Assembly: GCA_035632055.1 (NCBI GenBank)
Contig: DASQHO010000047.1
Span: 3,803 to 67,802, forward strand
DNA from: REEB95 sp035632055
Lineage (GTDB): Bacteria; Pseudomonadota; Alphaproteobacteria; ATCC43930; CGMCC-115725
Length of the DNA stretch: 64,000 nt
Direction: 5' to 3'
Part shown: one piece after another, positions 7,822 through 15,570 of the stretch
Layout of the letters: every line of letters begins with the position of its first letter
Position numbering within the stretch: the first letter of the stretch is position 1
Notes under the pieces: generated by a model
What the model was told of the DNA's origin: nothing
The model's database searches: none
The model's input: the letters and a program-made list of their open reading frames with translations, nothing else
Program-made: the position numbers and the translations under genes

Positions 7822-7857
7822 AAAAAAAAGAGTCCGCGGCCTAAGCCGGGACTCTTT
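7822..7857 (-). terminator. Intrinsic terminator, minus strand
   Basis: On the minus strand, AAGAGTCC (7857-7849 region) pairs with GGACTCTT (7835-7827 region), with an inner GGC/GCC stem and a CTAA-type loop. It is followed by T residues down to 7822. It lies downstream of the hypothetical gene ending at 7967 and most likely ends that transcript. On the plus strand only three T residues follow, so it is directional. Confidence 0.85.
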
Positions 7858-7966
7858 CAGTTGGGGGGCTGATCGCTCCGGCGTCGCCGGAGTAAAACAG
7901 CGCGTGCCCAAGCTGGACTCGTATAGTTAATAAAACGTTTACGCGGCGCCAGCGCTATGCGCCGGT

Positions 7967-8266
7967 TTAGACCTCGCCCAGATATTTGCGCGCGAAGCGC
8001 AGCAGCTCCAGGTCACTGGTCTGTTTGGCGACGGTCTGGATTTCGTGGAAGTAGGCGCGCAATCCGGCTTGATCGATCCGACATGACAGCCAGCCAACGA
8101 ATTGATCGGGTGTACGGACCCAAGCCGGCAAGGGGTCCAGCGAATTGTCGAACGGCAGGACGCTCTGCATGATCCGCCAGCGGCGTTGCGACAGGACTTC
8201 CGCGGGTTCATCACCGGTACCCGGTGTCCAACCCGGGCGCGCATAAGCATGCGTGCGGCGGACCAT
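7967..8266 (-). CDS. Hypothetical protein, 99 residues
   Basis: I do not recognise this protein. I place the start at ATG 8266 because GAGGAGA precedes it by a few bases; a longer frame upstream lacks such a site. The sequence is mostly helical and charged, with no signal peptide or membrane segment. It has several Trp residues ('WRIMQSVLPF', 'PAWVRTPDQFVGWLS') and a C-terminal helix 'LELLRFARKYLGEV'. It has its own terminator downstream (7822-7857) and an AT-rich upstream region with a 12-bp palindrome, which points to a separately regulated single gene. Confidence 0.6.
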   Translation of the reverse strand: MVRRTHAYARPGWTPGTGDEPAEVLSQRRWRIMQSVLPFDNSLDPLPAWVRTPDQFVGWLSCRIDQAGLRAYFHEIQTVAKQTSDLELLRFARKYLGEV

Positions 8267-8367
8267 GATCTCTCCTCGGGCTTTTTTTGCAATATTATTG
8301 GCAGCCAAAATAATTGCGGGCGCTGCAGGGCACAACGCTAAAAGAATGTTAAAATGCAATAAACTAC

Positions 8368-8394
8368 AGTTAATTAACTCGTGTTATAGTTAAT
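8368..8394. promoter_or_regulatory. AT-rich palindrome with repeated half-site
   Basis: AGTTAATTAACT at 8368-8379 is a perfect 12-bp palindrome, and its half AGTTAAT recurs at 8388-8394, two helical turns later. It sits in a strikingly AT-rich island (about 8340-8400), roughly 100 bases before the start of the 99-residue minus-strand gene. A promoter or repressor site is likely, but the regulator is unknown. Confidence 0.4.
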
Positions 8395-8436
8395 ATAAAC
8401 GGCGTCAGTATTCGATAGCGGCGGAGCTGGCGGTCG

Positions 8437-8664
8437 CTATTTTTTCTTCAGTGAATCGTGCCGACGTACGCGCGCCATCGCAGTCCTGAGTCGTACGTTC
8501 TCGGCAAGCGCGTTGTCTCGGGCGCGTTCGGCCCGTTTCAGTTGCGCCTGCGCCCTCACGAGTTCACGTCGCAGAAGGATCAAATAGCGATCCGTCGATG
8601 TCATGGCTGCGGCATCATCGGGCAACCGATGCGTCAGCGCCATCCGATGGCGTGCCCGTAGCAT
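8437..8664 (-). CDS. Possible small coiled-coil protein
   Basis: This is a weakly supported reading frame of about 75 residues. Its C-terminal two thirds look like a heptad-type amphipathic helix rich in Arg, Ala and Leu ('LLRRELVRAQAQLKRAERAR', then 'ALAENVRLRTAMARVRR') and it ends in three Lys. ATG codons at 8664 and 8604 are both possible, and neither has a clear ribosome-binding site. I do not recognise it. The neighbouring AT-rich DNA and lack of an antisense gene are the only reasons to keep it. Confidence 0.3.
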   Translation of the reverse strand: MLRARHRMALTHRLPDDAAAMTSTDRYLILLRRELVRAQAQLKRAERARDNALAENVRLRTAMARVRRHDSLKKK

Positions 8665-8866
8665 CCTGTATGTAAAATCGGCCGACAAGTCATTGATTTT
8701 AAGGTTAGAATCGGCCCGTTAAGCTTGTATTCACCGTGAAAAAGGCGTTACCTCAAAAGCGAAACGCGCGCGTGCGATCGTCGCCAGAACGGCTGGCAGA
8801 ACACCCGACACGCTCCCAGCTGGGACCGCATTTTTCGTGGCTACAAAAAGAAAAACCGGGAAACCG

Positions 8867-9619
8867 ATGTCGTCGTTATCGCAACGCCTCAAGCACCATT
8901 ATTTCGGCCGCTACCTTCATCCGTACGCGGCGCTACGCCGGCGAATCGAGGAATTGCTTGCGTCCGATGCGACCCTGCTTGATGCCGGTTGCGGCCGCAG
9001 CGCACCGACGCTGGCATATTTCCGTGGCCGCGCGCGGCGGCTGATCGGCGTCGACTTGGTCGAATTCGCCGGCGCGCCGGCCGGTCTCGAATTGCGACAA
9101 CGTGACCTCGCCGATACCGGCGTCGCGGGCGGCTCGGTCGACGTGATGTACAGCCAGGCCGTGCTCGAGCACGTTACCGATCCTGATTCGATCTTTGCCG
9201 AAATCGCCCGCGTGCTGGCGCCCGGCGGCTGCTACATCGGCCTCACCGCGAACAAGTGGGATTACGCGTCAGTCGCGGCGCGCATCATTCCCAACCGCTT
9301 CCATCCGTGGATTGTGCGCCGCATCGAAGGCCGCGCCGAGCAGGACGTGTTTCCGACCGCATATCGCGTCAACACCCGGCGCGCGGTTGCGCGTTACGCC
9401 GCTCGCCATGGGCTGGAAGTCGTCGAGTTTCGGTACATCGGCCAATATCCGAGCTACTTCATGTTCAATGGTGCGCTGTTCTTGTTGGCGACCGCCTATC
9501 AGAAAATGATCGAGCGCATTGTTCCATTGCACTGTCTCCAGGGCTGGATTTTCTTTGTGCTACGTAAACCCACGGCCAGCAGCGATTCTGTGGCGGGTGC
9601 CGTCCGTTCAGCCGCCTGA
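8867..9619 (+). CDS. Class I SAM-dependent methyltransferase (Methyltransf_11 type)
   Basis: The product of about 250 residues binds S-adenosylmethionine through motif I 'LLDAGCGRSAP', the acidic 'IGVDLVEF' end of strand 2, and the post-motif region 'VDVMYSQAVLEHVTDPDSIF'. 'VLAPGGCYIGLT' is motif III. The C-terminal third is hydrophobic and aromatic, as in methyltransferases acting on lipids or glycans. The substrate cannot be named. ATG 8867 is preferred over a GTG at 8837. It stands alone between a minus-strand region and a minus-strand kinase gene, so it is monocistronic. Confidence 0.8.
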   Translation: MSSLSQRLKHHYFGRYLHPYAALRRRIEELLASDATLLDAGCGRSAPTLAYFRGRARRLIGVDLVEFAGAPAGLELRQRDLADTGVAGGSVDVMYSQAVLEHVTDPDSIFAEIARVLAPGGCYIGLTANKWDYASVAARIIPNRFHPWIVRRIEGRAEQDVFPTAYRVNTRRAVARYAARHGLEVVEFRYIGQYPSYFMFNGALFLLATAYQKMIERIVPLHCLQGWIFFVLRKPTASSDSVAGAVRSAA

Positions 9620-9717
9620 TCCCCATTCGCGCGTCGCCGTCGGCTGGAGCGACCAGGATTTCCATCCGAACAAAGACGCCAAATCAGCGGCCAGCAAATG
9701 AGGAGATTCGCGTTGTC

Positions 9718-11565
9718 TCAGGCGGCGCGCCGCTGACACTCAAATTCAATGGCAACGGTTGTGCCGCGGTTGACGACGCTGGAAATCGAGAACTGGCCGC
9801 CGAGCAGCTCGACAAGATGCTTGGTAAGCGGCAAACCGAGGCCGGCGCCCTCATATTTGCGCGCGACGCTATTGTCGAGTTGCTCGAACGGACGCAGCGC
9901 GGCGGGAATGTCCTCTTCGGCCATGCCGATGCCGGTATCCTTGACCTCGATCACAATGCGTCCGCCAGCCTTGCGCGCCGATACGGTGACCGTACCGCCG
10001 GCCGGCGTGAATTTCAGTGCGTTGGACACGAGATTGATAAGGATCTGGCGGAATCGCGTCTGGTCGCCGATGACCGGCGGCAGGTCCGGATCGAGTTGCG
10101 TATCGAATGTGACCTTGGCGCGTTCGGCCTGGGCTCGGACGAGGCGCTCGACCTCGCCCACAACCGCAGCGACGTCGAGCGGTTCGCGGCCGACCTTGAG
10201 CGCATTGGCTTCGGCTCTGCTCAAATCGAGAATGTCGTTGACGATCTCGAGCAAGTGAGCGCCGGCAGTGCGTATGTCGTGAGCGTATTCGCGATAGCGC
10301 TGCTGGAGCGGGCCGAGCATTGCGGTCTCGATGATCTCGGAAAAGCCGATGATCGCATTGAGTGGCGTTCGTAGTTCATGACTCATGTTGGCGAGGAAGC
10401 GCGATTTCGCCTGCGTCATTGCTTCGGCGCGGGCGCGCGCTTCGGTCGCGCGCGTGGTTTCGAGCTTCGCCTCGGCCAAGTTGATGTACGACCCAAAATG
10501 CCGCACGGCGAAGAAGGTGAGCAGGGCGATCATGCTCAAGATGATTGCAAGTACGACAATGACGCCAACCAGTTCATTGTACCATTCGGCATAAGCGCGC
10601 TGGTCCGTCATGATGACGTTGACCACCAACGGCAGATCGTTGAGCGTGTGCGTCGCGATAAACAGCGGCGAACCGAGCAAACGGCCCCTGCTATGGATGA
10701 CGCCCGCGGCTGCGTGCTCGAGAATTTCGGGAAACGCGACTTGATTGGCGACGTTGCTGCCGATCGACGAAATCGGCGGATAGCGCGCGAGCAGAAGCCC
10801 GTCACGCTGGAACAACGCAACCGCCGTGCCCGGGCCGAGGTAGATGTCATGGTACAGGCGCATGAAATAGTCGAGCGGAATGGCGCCGGTCATGACTCCG
10901 GCAAAGGATCCGTCCGGTGCTTCCAGCCGCCGCACCATCAGGACGGCGGGCATACCGTTACTCTGGAACTTGATGGGCTCGCTAATGAACCGGAGCGGCG
11001 TGCGATTGTCGCGCGCGCGCTGGAAATAGTGACGGAACGATATATCGAGATCCGCCGGTGCGGCGGCCTCGGAGGAACTGATCAGGCGGCCGCGCGCGTC
11101 GAAGAGCGAGATGCTCGTGAGTTGCGGAATGCCGCCGGCCTCGGCACGCAACAGCTGCGCCACGCTGTGGCTGCCATAGATCGCCCGTATCGTCTGGGGG
11201 TTCGGCGCGCCGTACCGCTGCAACAAGAGTGTGACTGTATCCTTGAGCGTGAGTTCGACTTCGTTGAGCGCGCCTTCGGTCTGCTCGGCGAGAACGATAT
11301 CCAGGCTTGACAGCGTCTGCCGCGCATATTCGGTTGCGTTGTCGCGCAAGTGCACGAGTAGAAGTGCGGCGATAAAGACGATTGCGGCGCCGACGAGGAT
11401 GCTGCTGACGACAAGAAATTTCATTGGCCGGGCGGAAATCGTGGTCCGGCCGGGAGCAACAGACGTCGATCGTGATGCGGTCGTGTCCTGATCCGGCATC
11501 GCCTGCGTCCGTGGGAAAACTCGCCCGATTAAGGACCGATAGGCTGAGGAAATCCTTAAAATCAT
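9718..11565 (-). CDS. Membrane sensor histidine kinase with extracytoplasmic Cache-like domain
   Basis: The product has 615 residues. One membrane helix (about 48-70) and a second (about 330-355) flank a periplasmic sensor of about 260 residues. That sensor has the pattern of PDC/Cache domains ('SISLFDARGRLISSSE', 'FRHYFQRARDNRTPLRFISE'). A HisKA dimerisation helix follows with the phospho-acceptor in 'FLANMSHELRTPLNAIIGFS'. The HATPase domain has 'LVNLVSNALKF' (N box, approximated), 'DTGIGM' and 'GAGLGLPL'. It lacks a receiver. No response regulator is adjacent. The start could be the ATG at 11565 or 11499. The ligand is unknown. Confidence 0.88.
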   Translation of the reverse strand: MILRISSAYRSLIGRVFPRTQAMPDQDTTASRSTSVAPGRTTISARPMKFLVVSSILVGAAIVFIAALLLVHLRDNATEYARQTLSSLDIVLAEQTEGALNEVELTLKDTVTLLLQRYGAPNPQTIRAIYGSHSVAQLLRAEAGGIPQLTSISLFDARGRLISSSEAAAPADLDISFRHYFQRARDNRTPLRFISEPIKFQSNGMPAVLMVRRLEAPDGSFAGVMTGAIPLDYFMRLYHDIYLGPGTAVALFQRDGLLLARYPPISSIGSNVANQVAFPEILEHAAAGVIHSRGRLLGSPLFIATHTLNDLPLVVNVIMTDQRAYAEWYNELVGVIVVLAIILSMIALLTFFAVRHFGSYINLAEAKLETTRATEARARAEAMTQAKSRFLANMSHELRTPLNAIIGFSEIIETAMLGPLQQRYREYAHDIRTAGAHLLEIVNDILDLSRAEANALKVGREPLDVAAVVGEVERLVRAQAERAKVTFDTQLDPDLPPVIGDQTRFRQILINLVSNALKFTPAGGTVTVSARKAGGRIVIEVKDTGIGMAEEDIPAALRPFEQLDNSVARKYEGAGLGLPLTKHLVELLGGQFSISSVVNRGTTVAIEFECQRRAA

Positions 11566-11601
11566 GTCGTTCGTCTTCGGTCAGTTAAGGTTAGAAAAGG
11601 G

Positions 11602-12483
11602 TTAACGCACGCCGTGCGCGTCGCCGCCGAGGGAGCGGGGATCGCGTGCCGGCCAGCGGCCGAGTTCGACCGCCAGCAGGAACTCGCGCAGTGTCCGATT
11701 GAACAATGCCGGATCCTCGAGATTGACCAAATGGCCGGTCTTGGGAAGCACGACCAGCCCGGCAGTTACAATGGCATGTTTCATCAGGAGTCCGGGCTGG
11801 AGACAGGCCTCGTCCTCGTCACCGGCTACGATCAGGGTCGGAGCGCGGATTCGCGCCATCGGCTCGACGAGATCGTATAGCGATGGCCGCCGAGCCTGTA
11901 CGCCGCGCAGCGTATTCGCCGAGCCCTTTGCCGAATGTTGCGCCAGCCGTTCGGCGAACTCGCGCCAGGCGCGCGAATCCTTGTTCTGCAGCTGTACGCG
12001 CGCCGCGCCCTCTGCGTATTGCTCGGCGACTTTGGCACTGCCTTCGCGCTCGAACCGGTCGGCAAGCGCTTCGCTTTCGCGCTGAAACCGCTCGCGCTTG
12101 TCTTTCTCCGCGCCATAGCCACAGCCGCAAATGGTCAGCGATCGAGCGCGCGCCAAGTGGCGCAGTCCGAAATGTAGCGTCGCAAAGCCGCCCATCGACA
12201 GGCCAACGACATGCGCCTTGTCGAGTCCGAGATGATCGAGTACGGCGGCAATATCGTCGGCGGCGCGTTCAACCGAATAACGGTTTATGTCCTCGGGCAC
12301 GTCGGACGGTGGAAAGCCGCGCGCGTTGAATGCGATGCACCGGTAGTAACGGCCGAAATAGCGCAGCTGGGGTTCCCAGCTGCGCAAATCGCCGCCGAAT
12401 TCATGAACGAAGATCAGCGGCTGGCCGTCGCCGACTTCCTCGTAATGCAGCCTGACGCCGTCGTCGGCGTGCGCGAAGGGCAT
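11602..12483 (-). CDS. Alpha/beta-fold hydrolase
   Basis: This 293-residue enzyme has the canonical fold and triad. The oxyanion-side strand reads 'PLIFVHEFGGDLRSWEPQ', the nucleophile elbow 'VVGLSMGGFA' holds Ser, an acid lies in 'LIVAGDEDEA', and His lies in 'LPKTGHLVNLE'. A cap of charged helices sits between the elbow and the acid. Family relatives hydrolyse esters, enol-lactones (3-oxoadipate type) or C-C bonds; nothing here decides between them. ATG 12483 follows a GGGGGAAG site. The longer open frame upstream is not needed. It reads in the same direction as the PH-domain gene, 73 bases away. Confidence 0.85.
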   Translation of the reverse strand: MPFAHADDGVRLHYEEVGDGQPLIFVHEFGGDLRSWEPQLRYFGRYYRCIAFNARGFPPSDVPEDINRYSVERAADDIAAVLDHLGLDKAHVVGLSMGGFATLHFGLRHLARARSLTICGCGYGAEKDKRERFQRESEALADRFEREGSAKVAEQYAEGAARVQLQNKDSRAWREFAERLAQHSAKGSANTLRGVQARRPSLYDLVEPMARIRAPTLIVAGDEDEACLQPGLLMKHAIVTAGLVVLPKTGHLVNLEDPALFNRTLREFLLAVELGRWPARDPRSLGGDAHGVR

Positions 12484-12556
12484 GGCGGTGCTTCCCCCGA
12501 TGTGATTTCCGGCGCTGCGGCGATCCTTGTCAAGATTGACCGCACAGACCAAGGCG

Positions 12557-13024
12557 TTAGCGCGCCGTGACCTGATTGCGGAAATCCAGCGGCGCGGCGA
12601 TCTTACGGAATGGCTCGATGCTGGAGCCAGTGCCGTGCACGATGATGTCGCCGTAACCCAAGATTCGCCCAGCCAACGACTGGTCAACATCGACGGTTTC
12701 GACCTTGTCCATGTTCATCTCGATGGTGTGACGCCGGATCAAGCCGCGCTTGAAGATCACGCGTCGATCGGTGACGGCTATCTCGGTGGTCCAGCGCCGA
12801 ACGGCCGCTGCCATCAGGGTCAGCAAGCTCGCGAGCATCAGCACGACAAGAGCCATCAAGAGATAAGGCACCGCATTACCGAATTGACCGGCTGCGACAA
12901 TTGCCAGCGACAGCACCACTACGACTGCGAACAGAGCCAGACCGGGGAGATAGACGATCCAGTGCAGCCGGCCGACATAGCGCAGCGTCTCGCCTGGCTG
13001 GAGAATTCGTTGGAGGTAACTCAT
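12557..13024 (-). CDS. Membrane protein with bacterial PH domain (bPH2/YdbT-like)
   Basis: The product has 155 residues. Two adjacent hydrophobic helices (about 22-45 and 53-75) form a hairpin in the membrane. They are followed by a cytoplasmic PH-like domain with the family pattern 'TEIAVTDRRVIFKRGLIRRH' and 'IEMNMDKVETVDVDQSLAG', then 'LGYGDIIVHGTG'. Such proteins are widespread but functionally vague. The gene begins 23 bases downstream of tRNA-Lys on the same strand and may be read through from it. Confidence 0.82.
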   Translation of the reverse strand: MSYLQRILQPGETLRYVGRLHWIVYLPGLALFAVVVVLSLAIVAAGQFGNAVPYLLMALVVLMLASLLTLMAAAVRRWTTEIAVTDRRVIFKRGLIRRHTIEMNMDKVETVDVDQSLAGRILGYGDIIVHGTGSSIEPFRKIAAPLDFRNQVTAR

Positions 13025-13046
13025 GGATGCTGAAGTTGGCGAGAAT

Positions 13047-13122
13047 TGGTGAGCCCGCCGGGATTCGAACCCGGGACCCCATGATTAAAAGTCATGTGCT
13101 CTACCGGCTGAGCTACGGGCTC
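13047..13122 (-). tRNA. tRNA-Lys (anticodon TTT)
   Basis: On the minus strand the cloverleaf starts GAGCCCGTAGCTCAGCCGG and has an anticodon stem-loop with CTTTTAA (anticodon TTT). The T arm is GGGTTCGAATCCC, and the acceptor stem GAGCCCG/CGGGCTC closes the molecule. The CCA end is encoded (13049-13047). Length and all invariant positions fit a functional Lys tRNA. Confidence 0.97.
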
Positions 13123-13162
13123 GCGCAATCGGGCCGGACAATAGGCGCGGCGGCGAGGCCGG

Positions 13163-13666
13163 TCAACCGAGGGCGCGGCGCGGCTCGAGGCCGCGTTCCT
13201 CGATACGGATGCGCCAAGCCAGCAACACGGCATTGAAGATCGAAAAGGCCAGCGCGATTCGCCAAGCACCAAAGACCAGCGGCAGCACGGCAATCTCGCC
13301 GGCGACGATCAGATAATTGGGATGGGCGACGAGACGGTAAGGGCCATGCCGCACCAGCGGCGCGTCGGGCACGCTGTAGACGCGCGCGGTCCAAAACGGG
13401 CCGAGGCTGGCAATCGTCCAGACGCGCAGCGCCTGAAGAACGACATAAATGGCGAGCCAGAGCCAGTTGATTTCAACGCCCCACGGCACCAAGACAACAA
13501 GCGCAAACAGCCAGGCCGCATGCAGTGCGACGAAAAGCGGATAATGTCCGGCGCCGAGTTCAATCGCGCCTCGCGCCTTAAGCCTGCGCGCATTGTGCGC
13601 CGAGTGTACGAGTTCGCCAACGCGCGCCGCCGCCACCAAGCCGACGATGAGCAACAGTGCGCTCAC
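13163..13666 (-). CDS. Isoprenylcysteine carboxyl methyltransferase (ICMT) family membrane methyltransferase
   Basis: The 167-residue integral membrane protein has four or five helices and a C-terminal 'HPNYLIVAGEIAVLPL' that contains the His-Pro-Asn motif of the ICMT/PEMT cofactor site. 'RHGPYRLVAHPNY' is the usual signature. It starts at GTG 13666, which overlaps the stop of the type III polyketide synthase gene (GTGA), so the pair is co-translated. In Streptomyces the SrsA/SrsB pair (type III PKS plus this kind of methyltransferase) makes methyl-ethers of alkylresorcinols. By analogy this enzyme probably O-methylates the polyketide in the membrane. Confidence 0.82.
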   Translation of the reverse strand: MSALLLIVGLVAAARVGELVHSAHNARRLKARGAIELGAGHYPLFVALHAAWLFALVVLVPWGVEINWLWLAIYVVLQALRVWTIASLGPFWTARVYSVPDAPLVRHGPYRLVAHPNYLIVAGEIAVLPLVFGAWRIALAFSIFNAVLLAWRIRIEERGLEPRRALG

Positions 13667-14706
13667 GATTCGAGAACGAGAAAGCCGGCGGTAAATCCCG
13701 GACCGAGCGCCGACATCAGCATGCGACCGCGCGCGCCGGCCTTGAGCGTGCGCTCGAGCACGAACAACACCGTCGCCGCCGACATGTTGCCGCAGTCGCG
13801 CAGCACCGCGCGTGCGTGATCGAGCGCGCCAGTGGTAAGCGTGAAGGCTTCTTCGATCGCGCTCAATACTTTGACGCCGCCGGGATGGCAGACGACGTGG
13901 TCGATGGCGTCGAGCACAAGGCCGTGACGGGCAAGAAACATGTCGGCGGCGGTGCGCAACTCGCTCCGCACGAGGGCGGGAATGTCGCGCGAGAAGATCG
14001 CCTTGAGACCATCTTCCATCACGTCCCAACCCATGACGGCGAGGGAGTCCGGCCAAGTGTGCTCGCCGGCCGCGCCGAGGATCGGTCCGTCGCCGTCGCT
14101 CGACACGATGCCGGCCGCGGCGCCGTCGCCGAACAACGCCGTGGCGACGACGTTGCTTTTCGAACTGTCGCCGCGACGGAAACACAGAGCGCAAAGCTCG
14201 ACGACCAGGAACAGGATGTTGGCGCCGGGTCTGGCGCGGGCGAGATCGGCGGCACGTGCCAAGCCGGCAACGCCGCCGGCACAGCCGAGGCCGAACATCG
14301 GCAGGCGCGTGACGTCGGAGCGTAAACCAAGGCGATTGAGCAGCCGCGCGTCGAGGCTAGGCGTTGCGATCCCGGTGGTCGAGACTGTGACCACGGCGTC
14401 AATTTGTTTGGGCACAAGGCCAGCCGTGGCAAGTGCGCCGCGCGCCGCGCGCTCGAGCAGGCGTACAGCATTGTCGAGATAGAGCTCGTTGCGCTCAGCC
14501 CAGCCGTGCGGCCGGTCGTACCATTCGAGCGGCACACAGGAATAGCGTGCTTCGATGCCGGCATTGGCGAAAACCGGCATCAGCCGATCGAGATCGAGCG
14601 CGGCGGCACCGGCGAAATAACCGCGCGCGCGGCTTTCGATATCGGCCTGACGTAAGGCATAAGGCGGCAGCGCCGTGGACAAGGCGCGTAGGCGAGGTGC
14701 GTTCAT
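13663..14706 (-). CDS. Type III polyketide synthase (chalcone/alkylresorcinol synthase family)
   Basis: This 347-residue thiolase-fold condensing enzyme has a complete triad: Cys in 'FGLGCAGGVAG', His in 'VVCHPGGVKV' and Asn in 'RDCGNMSAAT'. The family C-terminal loop 'SALGPGFTAGFLVLES' ends the protein. Such enzymes extend fatty acyl starters with malonyl-CoA to alkylpyrones or alkylresorcinols, which act as cyst or membrane lipids in several bacteria. ATG 14706 is the likely start because homology begins there. The next gene, overlapping the stop, is an ICMT-type methyltransferase. The starter length and product cannot be read directly. Confidence 0.88.
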   Translation of the reverse strand: MNAPRLRALSTALPPYALRQADIESRARGYFAGAAALDLDRLMPVFANAGIEARYSCVPLEWYDRPHGWAERNELYLDNAVRLLERAARGALATAGLVPKQIDAVVTVSTTGIATPSLDARLLNRLGLRSDVTRLPMFGLGCAGGVAGLARAADLARARPGANILFLVVELCALCFRRGDSSKSNVVATALFGDGAAAGIVSSDGDGPILGAAGEHTWPDSLAVMGWDVMEDGLKAIFSRDIPALVRSELRTAADMFLARHGLVLDAIDHVVCHPGGVKVLSAIEEAFTLTTGALDHARAVLRDCGNMSAATVLFVLERTLKAGARGRMLMSALGPGFTAGFLVLES

Positions 14707-14843
14707 CACTGGCGGTAGGCTCCCTGCGTCGTTACAGTGTCGGCGCTTCTGGCCGGTGCACAGTAGAGCCATTGCGGCCGATCGTGAATCACATGTTCGC
14801 GCGTTTCATTGCCTAACTGGGACGAGTAGGGACGAGGCACGAG

Positions 14844-15560
14844 ATGGCCCGCAAAAGCCGCAAGCCGCCGCCGGAGAACGGCACTGTCAACGGCAATGGC
14901 AATAGCGTCGGCGAAAGGCTGCGCGCCTATTTCCTTGCCGGAATCCTGGTTACCGGGCCGATCGCTTTTACGCTGTGGATCACCTGGAGCATCATCGACT
15001 TCATCGATCGGGCGGTCTCCCACCTTGTGCCGACGAGCTACAACCCCAGCACGTATTTTCCGTTCAACATTCCAGGCTTCGGCCTGGTGGTAGCGATCGT
15101 TGCGCTGACGCTCATTGGCTGGCTGACCGCGGGTTATGCCGGCCGATTGCTGTTGCGCTTGTCCGACCGGATCATGAAGCGCATGCCGGTGGTACGTGGC
15201 ATCTACGGCGCCTTCAAGCAGATTTTTGAGACCGTGCTCGCCAAACGCTCGAACACGTTTCGCGAGGTTGTTTTGGTTGAATGGCCGCGCCGCGGCATGT
15301 GGACCGTGGCTTTCGTGACGGCCCAGGGCGAGGGCGAAATCAGAGCCAACGTTGCGCCGGAGACCATCGGCTTATATGTGCCTACGACGCCCAATCCGAC
15401 TTCGGGCTACTTGGTTTATGTCTCGCGTGAAGAGATTGTGCCGCTGTCGATGTCGGTCGAAGACGGGATCAAGTTGGTGATCTCGGGCGGTATCATTACG
15501 CCCAAGCACGCCGAGGGGTCGTTGGCTGCCAAGGTTCAGGAAATCGTCGCGCAAAAGTAA
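14844..15560 (+). CDS. DUF502 family membrane protein
   Basis: The product has 238 residues. A polar N-terminus rich in Asn and Gly is followed by two membrane helices (about 28-52 and 78-100). A cytoplasmic or periplasmic beta-rich domain comes next, with 'MPVVRGIYGAFKQIFETV', 'VVLVEWPRRGMWTVAFVT', 'VPTTPNPTSGYLVYV' and 'EDGIKLVISGGI', all typical of DUF502. Homologs occur across bacteria and plants, and their function is not settled. In this window it is divergent from the PKS gene and convergent with recG (11 bases between stops). Confidence 0.9.
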   Translation: MARKSRKPPPENGTVNGNGNSVGERLRAYFLAGILVTGPIAFTLWITWSIIDFIDRAVSHLVPTSYNPSTYFPFNIPGFGLVVAIVALTLIGWLTAGYAGRLLLRLSDRIMKRMPVVRGIYGAFKQIFETVLAKRSNTFREVVLVEWPRRGMWTVAFVTAQGEGEIRANVAPETIGLYVPTTPNPTSGYLVYVSREEIVPLSMSVEDGIKLVISGGIITPKHAEGSLAAKVQEIVAQK

Positions 15561-15570
15561 CCACGTTCGC

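Noticed and set aside
7531..7911. 126-residue frame across the two terminators
   Set aside because: It would be translated straight through two strong intrinsic terminators and has a random, Pro/Arg/Cys-rich sequence.
10378..11310. 310-residue plus-strand frame opposite the Cache kinase
   Set aside because: Shadow frame; the minus strand encodes clear kinase motifs throughout.
11591..11605. Near-match to a CtrA box (TTAG-N7-TTAA)
   Set aside because: One mismatch, and the second half coincides with the stop codon of the hydrolase gene, so coding constraint explains it.
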